From JABSOG01 sp041583135 (lineage in GTDB: Bacteria > Pseudomonadota > Gammaproteobacteria > Enterobacterales > Alteromonadaceae): 16,629 bases of DNA. The DNA lies in assembly GCA_041583135.1 (NCBI GenBank), contig JBFHGJ010000123.1:1-16629 (forward strand). Direction: 5' to 3'. Both the position numbers and the translations under genes were made by a program. Positions 7,711 to 14,374 of this stretch are shown piece by piece. Below the pieces are notes generated by a model. That model was not told where the DNA came from and searched no databases. It worked only from the letters and a program-made list of their open reading frames with translations. Position 1 is the first letter of the stretch. Every line of letters starts with the position of its first letter.

Positions 7711-8679
7711 ATGCCCAACGTTATGGATAAACCCATCGTATTTATGTTTTCAGGGCAGGGTTCGCAGTATTACCAAATGGGGCGTGAGCTTTATGACAAC
7801 CATCCACGGTTTAAACTGTGGATGGACCATTGCGCCGAGGTTGCCGAGCCGTATTTAGACTGCCTGCTAACCGACATTATTTATGACCAGAGCAAAGGCA
7901 AAACCGACCCTTTTGACACCTTGGTGTATTCAAACCCGGCGTTGTTGTCGATTGAATACTCATTGACCAAGGTGTTGATGGAAAGCGGCATTGAGCCTGA
8001 CTATTTGCTCGGCTATAGCCTAGGGGAATTTAGCGCCGCCGTGGTGGGTGGTGCCATTGATCTCGAAGAAGGCTTAGAGTTGGCCATTGCTGCGGCAAAA
8101 CTGCTCGATGCCAATTTGCCGCCGGGCGGCATGTTGGCGGTAATAGAGACTTTGGATATTATGCAAAGTCGAGCGGATTGGTTTCGCGGCACTTGGCTGA
8201 CCGGGCGCAACTTTGCCAAAAACTTTGTGGTGGGCGGCCATGCCAAAGACTTAGATGTGCTTGATGCCAACCTCAAATCGATAGAAGTGATGACCCAAAG
8301 GCTACCGGTAAAACATGGCTTTCATACCCAGCTGTTAGACCCGGTTGAGCAAGACTTTAAAGCACTTGCCGCCAATGTGTTATGGAACGAAAGCCAAGTG
8401 ACCACTTGGTCGGCGCTCAAATCTGGCCCGGTGGATGAACTCTCAGAGGACTACTTTTGGCAGGTCATTCGCGAGCCGGTGAACTTTGATACCACCATTA
8501 GCAACATGCTAAGCCAAGGGGATTTTTGCTTTATCGATGTTGGCCCAAGCGGCACACTGGCCACCTCGGTCAAATACATCAAACCCGCTGGCAATGGCTC
8601 AACCCACCTGGAGACCATGAACCAGTTTGGCAAAAACCTAAGATCGCTCGATAATTTACTAAGTGCCTTGGCACAATAA
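7711..8679 (+). CDS. Acyltransferase homologue, probable trans-acting acyl hydrolase (PedC/PksE type)
   Basis: A 322-residue AT-fold protein. Ser103 in GYSLGEF and His205 in HGFHTQ form the expected catalytic dyad, and the N-terminal FSGQGSQ motif is intact. The Arg that binds the malonyl carboxylate in true malonyl transferases (Arg112 in the preceding gene) is absent: the matching stretch reads ELAIAAAKLLD, with Ala at that place. This is known from trans-AT PKS acyl hydrolases, which remove stalled or wrongly loaded acyl groups from ACPs. The gene begins 4 nt after the malonyl transferase stop. ATG 7711 is used; ATG 7723 is an alternative. It is the last gene before the hairpin at 8690-8728. 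A transferase with another acyl specificity is the main alternative. Confidence 0.85.
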   Translation: MPNVMDKPIVFMFSGQGSQYYQMGRELYDNHPRFKLWMDHCAEVAEPYLDCLLTDIIYDQSKGKTDPFDTLVYSNPALLSIEYSLTKVLMESGIEPDYLLGYSLGEFSAAVVGGAIDLEEGLELAIAAAKLLDANLPPGGMLAVIETLDIMQSRADWFRGTWLTGRNFAKNFVVGGHAKDLDVLDANLKSIEVMTQRLPVKHGFHTQLLDPVEQDFKALAANVLWNESQVTTWSALKSGPVDELSEDYFWQVIREPVNFDTTISNMLSQGDFCFIDVGPSGTLATSVKYIKPAGNGSTHLETMNQFGKNLRSLDNLLSALAQ

Positions 8680-8689
8680 CAAAACGACC

Positions 8690-8728
8690 AAAGCCGCAGC
8701 AATTACGGACCCCGTAGCCTGCGGCTTT
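8690..8728 (+). terminator. Two-part hairpin at the end of the PKS operon
   Basis: AAAGCCGCAG (8690-8699) pairs perfectly with CTGCGGCTTT (8719-8728), and within the loop TACGG (8704-8708) pairs with CCGTA (8712-8716). It begins 11 nt after the stop of the last PKS-cluster gene and lies between convergent genes, so a bidirectional terminator or 3'-end stabiliser is plausible. No T-run follows the stem on the + strand, so classical Rho-independent termination is not certain. Confidence 0.6.
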
Positions 8729-8772
8729 AGCCGCGACAACATGCCAATTTCAATTCGGACACAATCGAGGCT

Positions 8773-8916
8773 AAACGATGTTGTGCTCCTGCACATCGCC
8801 TTACCTAAGTCCATTTAGGCAAACGATGTTGTGCTCCTGCACATCGCCTTACCTAAGTCCATTTAGGCAAACGATGTTGTGCTCCTGCACATCGCCTTAC
8901 CTAAGTCCATTTAGGC
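8773..8916. repeat. Three exact tandem copies of a 48-bp repeat
   Basis: Copies at 8773-8820, 8821-8868 and 8869-8916 are identical and directly adjacent. Each unit can form two hairpins. In the first copy CGATG (8776-8780) pairs with CATCG (8794-8798) and TGC (8784-8786) with GCA (8791-8793), around a TCCT loop; CCTAA (8804-8808) pairs with TTAGG (8815-8819). Because 48 is a multiple of three, one frame stays open across the array (8778-8960), but this looks like a by-product. The array lies in the gap between convergent genes. The dyad structure resembles dispersed intergenic palindromic elements. Confidence 0.9.
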
Positions 8917-8956
8917 AAAACCTCAGGCTACAACCAACACCACGTGCTTTCTATAA

Positions 8957-9391
8957 TTAGGGGATCACATCTACCACATTTTCACAATAATCAGAAACGC
9001 CATTACCTCGTAATAGTTCCGGATAACCTGTTGGCCAACCGGGATAGATTCTCATGACATATATGTTGCTGGTTGCAGAATACTCGATAGGCGCTGGAGC
9101 TGTTGCACGAACGCTGTATTCAAGGCCGCCATCAGATCCTATTAATGTAAAAGGAGCGACAAAATAACTGTGTGCTCGGGTTAGCGGGTCATAGGTTACT
9201 GCCGCTTCCAGCTCTGTGTATAGTCCATCGCGAAAGAGCGTATCACTTAAAGACCAATCAAATTCGATTAGCCCTGTGTAGGTCATGTAGGGTGAACGGC
9301 CGACAGGACACTCTACCGTTAAGGCTGCATTGGCATGCTGAGCGGTTAAAATTAAACACACGATCAGTGTTTTAAGGTTTAAGTTGCTCAT
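8957..9391 (-). CDS. Small exported protein, unknown function
   Basis: A 144-residue protein of unrecognised family. Residues 1-22 look like a Sec signal peptide: Lys7, a hydrophobic core (LIVCLILTA) and an ANA cleavage site before Ala23. The mature part is about 120 residues, beta-rich in appearance, with two cysteines (Cys28 and Cys136) that could form a disulfide in the periplasm or outside. No membrane anchor or lipobox is seen. ATG is at 9391-9389, with a strong GAGGGAT ribosome binding site that overlaps the end of the preceding gene. That gene's stop is separated by a single base, so the two are almost certainly cotranscribed and translationally coupled. Confidence 0.75.
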   Translation of the reverse strand: MSNLNLKTLIVCLILTAQHANAALTVECPVGRSPYMTYTGLIEFDWSLSDTLFRDGLYTELEAAVTYDPLTRAHSYFVAPFTLIGSDGGLEYSVRATAPAPIEYSATSNIYVMRIYPGWPTGYPELLRGNGVSDYCENVVDVIP

Positions 9392-9392
9392 G

Positions 9393-10118
9393 TTAATCCC
9401 TCACAAAATCGATAGTTATTGATTGACTGGTGGAGCTAGTGTCGATGGATTTTTGCTCTGGCGTAAATGAGGCTCTATTTTTGGCTGCTTGCAACAAACA
9501 GCGCTCATGGGTGAACTCTTTAAAGAATTCAGGCTCTTCCTTGGCCATGGTAAGGTAATCTGTTCTTATACGTTTGCTCACAGAATGCCGTTGCTTTGGC
9601 ATTTGACTTAACTGTAAAGGGCTGAAAATGGTTTTAAGCTCATTTACCGCAGCATGTTGAGCTTCTATTAGTTGTTGTTCAAATGATTCTACGGTTTTAG
9701 CGATATCGACTGCGTTAATTTGCTCAATAGGTTGTTCGACAAACTGGTTGCACACTGATAGTTTCATTTCCCGCTCTAAAGCGCTAAGGCTACTTTGGAG
9801 TCGTTCAATAACAGTATTGATCTTTGATAGCGAATTGTTATCAACCATTATGCCAACAGACTTGAGTAAAGAGTCGGTAGATGAGGTTTTCAGCAACTTC
9901 TGCAAAAAATAATCTTTATTTGGTGGCAATGTTTCGACCGAAGTATAGCGGCTCATTAGTTGATGAAATCGCTCACGCTGCTCTTGTAGTTGCTGGTCTT
10001 GCGCTTTTTTAATATGGTCAGACGTCACTGCTGGCACCGCTAACGATGTTTGGGCTATAGACATCATTATAGTAAAGGCCGCAATTTTGTGGGGACTCAA
10101 GGAAATGGTTTGCTTCAT
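9393..10118 (-). CDS. Exported, mostly helical protein, unknown function
   Basis: A 241-residue protein of unrecognised family. Residues 1-27 form a likely signal peptide with a hydrophobic core (AAFTIMMSIAQTSLA) and cleavage near LA/VPAV. The rest is rich in Gln, Glu, Lys and Ser and looks alpha-helical, with possible coiled-coil stretches at about 33-55 and 95-165. Two cysteines, Cys123 and Cys207, could pair after export. The start has an AAAGGT ribosome binding site 7-8 nt upstream. It forms a two-gene unit with the next exported protein, 1 nt away, so the products may act together in the periplasm or at the surface. There is no evident link to the PKS genes, which run in the opposite direction. 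Confidence 0.75.
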   Translation of the reverse strand: MKQTISLSPHKIAAFTIMMSIAQTSLAVPAVTSDHIKKAQDQQLQEQRERFHQLMSRYTSVETLPPNKDYFLQKLLKTSSTDSLLKSVGIMVDNNSLSKINTVIERLQSSLSALEREMKLSVCNQFVEQPIEQINAVDIAKTVESFEQQLIEAQHAAVNELKTIFSPLQLSQMPKQRHSVSKRIRTDYLTMAKEEPEFFKEFTHERCLLQAAKNRASFTPEQKSIDTSSTSQSITIDFVRD

Positions 10119-10208
10119 CGTGTTTACCTTTTATTTTTGTTAAATCGAATTAAGGAACTGAACGTGAAGTATGGACCATTTTTATTAACTTGCTAAATCA
10201 TTAACCCA

Positions 10209-11174
10209 TTATTTTACAACCAACACCACATGCCCTTGTTTGGCGCCTGACTCGACATAACTGTGGGCGACATTGACCTCGCCGGGGGTTAATAAATCAA
10301 AGGACTTGTGGATTTTTGCGCTGATAATACCTTGCACGGCCCAATTGGCGACCTCTGCTAATGTGTCGGCGGTTGGTTCGGCCAACGATAAGATCACCGG
10401 CTTTTTACCTTGGGTGATCACTTGTGATAAATGTGGGTTGGCGCTGGCGTAACGGCCTTGTGGCTTAAGTTTGGTCAAACAGGCCGGGTAGGGCAGTTTA
10501 CCGACGACATCAAAAATGAAATCAAACGGCCCGAGCGATAGGGCGTTTTGCGTTTGATAATCAACCACTTCGTCGGCGCCAAGCTCGGTTAAAAATGCCA
10601 GCTTGTCGGCGCTATCAACTGCCACCACATAAGCCCCGAAACTTTTAGCAAGCTGCACTGCAAAGCTACCAATACAACCTGCCGCGCCATTGATTAAAAC
10701 CTTTTCTCCTGCCGTTAACTCCGCCTTTTTAATGTAGTGCTGAGCATTTGATGCCCCGGTTGCCAAGGGCGCTGCTTGTTCAAAACTCAGCCCATCTGGC
10801 AAATGTGCAATGCCGCTTGATTCCTTGCGGCAGATATACTCAGCGTATGCACCAAACTCAGCGCCAGTGCAGCCAAACACCCTATCACCAACCTTAAAGC
10901 GGGTAATTTTGCTTCCCACCTTATCGACAACCCCGGCAAACTCCTGACCGAGCACCTTAGTACCACGTGGCTTTAACACCCCAAAATACAGCCGAACCGG
11001 CAACCACAGGGCTGGCGTTGGCATGTCAAAGCGCCGCATTTCACAATCGGCAGGAAACGCGGTAGTCGCACAAACCTTAACGCGCACCTCATCGGCTTTA
11101 GGCTCAGGGGTTGGTACCTCGCCAAGCTTTAATACCGATGGCGGGCCATAGGCAGACCAAATAATGGCTTTCAT
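10209..11174 (-). CDS. Zinc-independent MDR oxidoreductase (quinone oxidoreductase-like)
   Basis: A 321-residue medium-chain dehydrogenase/reductase, probably a cytosolic NADPH-dependent reductase of quinones, enones or similar compounds. The N-terminal GroES-like domain (about 1-120) has GQEFAG at 76-81 and VGDRVFG at 95-101. The Rossmann domain (about 125-260) has the nucleotide motif NGAAGCIGS at 162-170, with Ser188 and Lys191 suited to the NADPH phosphate. The zinc-binding Cys/His/Glu set of alcohol dehydrogenases is missing. It follows the NACHT gene by only 7 nt, so the two may share a transcript, though its base composition is nearer to the PKS genes than to NACHT. A trans-acting enoyl reductase for the PKS is conceivable but unsupported. 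Substrate unknown. Confidence 0.88.
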   Translation of the reverse strand: MKAIIWSAYGPPSVLKLGEVPTPEPKADEVRVKVCATTAFPADCEMRRFDMPTPALWLPVRLYFGVLKPRGTKVLGQEFAGVVDKVGSKITRFKVGDRVFGCTGAEFGAYAEYICRKESSGIAHLPDGLSFEQAAPLATGASNAQHYIKKAELTAGEKVLINGAAGCIGSFAVQLAKSFGAYVVAVDSADKLAFLTELGADEVVDYQTQNALSLGPFDFIFDVVGKLPYPACLTKLKPQGRYASANPHLSQVITQGKKPVILSLAEPTADTLAEVANWAVQGIISAKIHKSFDLLTPGEVNVAHSYVESGAKQGHVVLVVK

Positions 11175-11181
11175 GCTAAGG

Positions 11182-14100
11182 TTATTTCTTTTTCTTCTTA
11201 GTTTCAGCCTCTAACTCTTGCAATAGGCGGTCACACTCTTGTGTCATCAGCGCTTCTAGATGGGTGGTTGAACAGTCTCTTATCGCATCGTCGGGCCATT
11301 CTTGCAAAATACAATCCATTTGCTTTTCAAGGCCCCATGGTTGCTCGCGCAATATAACTAAATCACTTAACAGCAGCGCTGTATCTTCTTTACTTAACGT
11401 ATCGCCAAAGACGGTTTTAAGCACCCTTTTATCATCGCTCACCCAGTTTTTTACTGCTAACCAAGTTGCTTTGGACTGTTGCACTTTAGGTAAAAATGCT
11501 TCATCTAATAAACCAAGGTCTTGTAATACTTTGCTACTGCGCACTTCTAATAAGGCTGGCTTATCTGCTTGCTCTTGAAAAAAGTCTAAAGCAGCATAAT
11601 GGAGCATCAGGATATTGAACCTTGAGTAAAAATCACCATATTGTTCAAGCTTATTAAGCTTATCAAGCTTATCTAAAATAAGCTCAATTTTTTTATAAAG
11701 TGCTTTCTCTTTTATATAATGTCGCGACAGCGACAGCGACAGCGACCGCGACAGCGACAGCGACCGCGACAGCGACAGCGACCGCGACCGCGACCGCGAC
11801 CGCGACAGCGACCGCGACCGCGACAGCGACCGCGACAGCGACAGCGACAGCGACCGCGACCGCGACAGCGACCGCGACTGCGACAGCGACCGCGACTGCG
11901 ACAGCGACCGCGACAGCGACCGCGATCGCGACAGTCGCTTTAGGGTATCTACTTGTAAGTTTAAATAAGCATTTGAGCTGAATAGCTCTAGCGATACATT
12001 TAGCTGATATAACACTAAAGCAAGTTGGGTTCTGGCTGGTTGTTGGTTTTTAGCATTCAAATTAAGCCAAATTTGCGGTAGAGCATATAAATCCATAAAA
12101 TCTTCAAACACCTCGCCCTGCTGTAACCAAAAATCGATAGGCATATGGCAAGATAAATATTCAATTAATGGACCATCCTCTGTGGTTATCGCATTTAACA
12201 TATGTACGGTGTCTGTCACCAATACTTGGTTTGATTCATCTCTAATAAAGTCCACCTCATGCTTTTTTGCCCAGTGGGCAATGGCCTGTTGTGTTTGGCT
12301 AGGCTCAACACTCTCGCCATTTTCACTCAACCAACCACTCTGATCAGCAAAGAGTAATAAGGCACTATGGCGTGCATCATCCAAGGCAGTATAGACTGAG
12401 TTTTTACGAATACTCTTAAACTCGGTGATATCCCAGCTGCCATCATCTACTGGCTCTTTCCAGCGGGCTAATACCTTTTCAAACCAAGTGTCTTTCTCAC
12501 ATATCTGTGGCAACGCTTCGGCCTTTAGTATCTCCATATAGCTTAAAACCCCTTCTGCGTTAAACAGCTTAAACAATAACTCGTTACATTGAGCTTTAAC
12601 CTCTGGTATTTCCCTTAACCTGATGCCAAGCGCTAAGTTTGGATGCAGCAAACAGCCACTGACCACCAAAGGTAGCCATTGTTTTCTATCTTCTGCGCTA
12701 AAAGGCAGCTCTTTGCCACAATAGGCATTGACTAAAAGCTGGGCTTGCACGGCAATACCGGCATCTAATTCTGCCAAAACTTCAAAATGCTCTTTGCCCT
12801 CACTTTGCTGGCCTAAGGTGGCGTGTATGGTTAAAAATAAAATGCCCACTTCATCCCAACCGGGCTTAGCCAAGGGGTCAAATAATTCCTCTTTTACTTT
12901 GTCAAAAAAGCGCCTTATGCCAACACTCATGCAGCGGCCATGTAGGTACTCGGCACAAAGGTACTCTTGAAAACTTAGGTGTGAAAACTGAATACTGTCT
13001 TGTTCAGGTTCTACCAAAAGCCCGGCGGGGTTCAAAAAGTATTTGAGTAGCTCAGGCGCATCTTCAACTTTTAGCTTTTCAAACTGGCCGGCTGATTTAT
13101 CTTCTCCTGCCAAAAGCTGTGTCAGCGCTGCAAGCATCGCGTTTTTTGACCAAATGACTTGCCTGTTATCTGGTTCGTGGTCATCATTTTCACCTGCAAT
13201 TTTTTGACTGCGCCATGCTAGGTAACCTAACGCACGGCGTATTTCCTTTTCATCCCATAGTGGTATGGGTTTGTCGTCAGTAAATTTTTTCAGTTTACGG
13301 TGCTGGGTTTGGCGAATTAAATAAAGGTCAATAATACGCTGGTAAAGGTCGGCGCGGCCATAGGGCATTTGGTTGTCATTAATATGCACTAAGGTCATTA
13401 AGGATAAAAAGATTGGCCTGCGGGCAAGGGTCAGTAAGTAGCTGCGATTAGCATCTTTAAGGGCGTTATTGAATTGTTCGATGCCTTCATCGCGCTGACG
13501 TACCCACTCATCTCTGACGTAATAGAAGCGCTCAATATAGTTTTGAATTTGTTTGTAGCTAAAGGGCTGTACGTAATACAAACAGTGCTTTTTAGTTAGA
13601 GCTTCAATTTCTTTAATGTCTACGCCATCAAAGCCTGATGGCCGTCCAGTGACCACTACTTTATGACCTAAGTTGTAGGCGTCATAGGCAAGATGTATGA
13701 CTTTTTTGCGCATTTTTTCGCCGCCAACTTCGTCTATGCCATCAAATATCACCAGCATTGGCGTATCTTCTGCCTCTGGCATTTTCATTGTGGCAACGAA
13801 TGCTATTTCTTCTTTGCTTAAATGGGCGTGCTTGTCTTTTGCTTCATCGCTGGCTTGTTGCCACCACGCGCTTAATAGCTCATCGAAGGTGCTGGCGGTT
13901 TCTAGCGCATCTTGCAATGAGCGCAGTATTATTGGCACAGGTATTATGCCACGGCCTTTTTTAACTGGGTTTGTTTGTCGTTTTTGTTCGGCAAAAATAT
14001 GCTGCCTAAATTGGCTGTTTTCAACTTGGCAAATCTCTTGAATAAGCGCTTTGGTGAGCGTGGTTTTACCGCTGCCGGGTCTGCCGCAAATGGCGATAAA

Positions 14101-14364
14101 ATCATTTTCGGCAATGACTTTGCGGGCATCCGTACCCACCGGCTTTTCACTGTCAACCTCGTGAGGTTTTGACATTTGCTTTTCATCAAGGTCTTTAACA
14201 TCTAACCTTAAAGGCACATAAATTTTGCTTAAGCTGATACGGTCTTCACCCTCTTTGGTGGCCATAAGGTCAATAGTACCAAAGCGTTTGGCTAGCCAGC
14301 GGGTATATTTGCCCTCAGCCGCTATGCGTTTGTTTTTAGCGCTGGTTGAGTTATCTATGGTCAT
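11182..14364 (-). CDS. NACHT-domain P-loop NTPase with Ser-X dipeptide array
   Basis: A 1060-residue STAND-class protein. A short N-terminal region (1-90, with SKIYVPLRL) leads into the NACHT NTPase: Walker A GRPGSGKTT at 94-102, Walker B MLVIFDGIDEVGG at 203-215 and the sensor segment VVVTGRPSGFD at 236-246. A helical region typical of the family follows, with FSHLSFQEYLCAEYL near 465-480, and then a sensor-like part of unknown fold. Residues 812-881 are 35 Ser-X dipeptides (X is Arg, Leu or Gln), then a charged helical tail ending in five lysines. Bacterial NACHT proteins include anti-phage sensors that oligomerise on detecting a trigger. No separate effector domain is seen at either end. 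ATG 14364 lies 10 nt after the KAP gene and lacks a clear ribosome binding site, so translation is probably coupled. Confidence 0.9.
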   Translation of the reverse strand: MTIDNSTSAKNKRIAAEGKYTRWLAKRFGTIDLMATKEGEDRISLSKIYVPLRLDVKDLDEKQMSKPHEVDSEKPVGTDARKVIAENDFIAICGRPGSGKTTLTKALIQEICQVENSQFRQHIFAEQKRQTNPVKKGRGIIPVPIILRSLQDALETASTFDELLSAWWQQASDEAKDKHAHLSKEEIAFVATMKMPEAEDTPMLVIFDGIDEVGGEKMRKKVIHLAYDAYNLGHKVVVTGRPSGFDGVDIKEIEALTKKHCLYYVQPFSYKQIQNYIERFYYVRDEWVRQRDEGIEQFNNALKDANRSYLLTLARRPIFLSLMTLVHINDNQMPYGRADLYQRIIDLYLIRQTQHRKLKKFTDDKPIPLWDEKEIRRALGYLAWRSQKIAGENDDHEPDNRQVIWSKNAMLAALTQLLAGEDKSAGQFEKLKVEDAPELLKYFLNPAGLLVEPEQDSIQFSHLSFQEYLCAEYLHGRCMSVGIRRFFDKVKEELFDPLAKPGWDEVGILFLTIHATLGQQSEGKEHFEVLAELDAGIAVQAQLLVNAYCGKELPFSAEDRKQWLPLVVSGCLLHPNLALGIRLREIPEVKAQCNELLFKLFNAEGVLSYMEILKAEALPQICEKDTWFEKVLARWKEPVDDGSWDITEFKSIRKNSVYTALDDARHSALLLFADQSGWLSENGESVEPSQTQQAIAHWAKKHEVDFIRDESNQVLVTDTVHMLNAITTEDGPLIEYLSCHMPIDFWLQQGEVFEDFMDLYALPQIWLNLNAKNQQPARTQLALVLYQLNVSLELFSSNAYLNLQVDTLKRLSRSRSLSRSLSQSRSLSQSRSLSRSRSLSLSLSRSLSRSRSLSRSRSRSRSLSLSRSLSLSRSLSLSLSRHYIKEKALYKKIELILDKLDKLNKLEQYGDFYSRFNILMLHYAALDFFQEQADKPALLEVRSSKVLQDLGLLDEAFLPKVQQSKATWLAVKNWVSDDKRVLKTVFGDTLSKEDTALLLSDLVILREQPWGLEKQMDCILQEWPDDAIRDCSTTHLEALMTQECDRLLQELEAETKKKKK
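11722..11931 (-). repeat. Hexanucleotide array, 35 units of TCGCNG type, inside the NACHT gene
   Basis: On the coding strand each unit is TCG (Ser) followed by CGG/CGA (Arg, 17 units), CTG (Leu, 16) or CAG (Gln, 2). The array is exactly 210 bp without interruption. Nearly all variation is at the middle base of the second codon; the two end units are both TCGCGA. Because unit length is a multiple of three, copy-number change alters protein length without shifting the frame. The repeat has no stop codon in several frames, which produces long spurious ORFs on the other strand. It is much more GC-rich than the surrounding gene. Confidence 0.97.
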
Positions 14365-14374
14365 GGGTTTTCAC

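Noticed and set aside
8773..8916. CRISPR array
   Set aside because: The 48-bp units are directly adjacent with no variable spacers, and no cas genes are present.
8778..8960. 60-residue protein encoded across the tandem repeats
   Set aside because: The frame stays open only because the unit is 48 bp with no stop in that phase; there is no ribosome binding site, and the peptide is three copies of a 16-residue unit without protein-like character.
10209..11174. Trans-acting enoyl reductase of the PKS
   Set aside because: Trans-AT PKS enoyl reductases are usually of the flavin-dependent type, and this gene is in a different operon on the other strand.
11922..11929. GCGATCGC octamer, the HIP1 motif of cyanobacteria
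   Set aside because: It arises once at the edge of the TCGCNG array and is not repeated elsewhere in what I read, so it says nothing about origin.
11722..11931. On/off phase variation by repeat slippage
   Set aside because: The unit length is six bases, so gain or loss keeps the reading frame; only protein length would change.
11700..11981. Ala-Thr or Arg-Gln/Pro repeat proteins on the + strand
   Set aside because: These are shadows of the hexanucleotide array inside the minus-strand NACHT gene.
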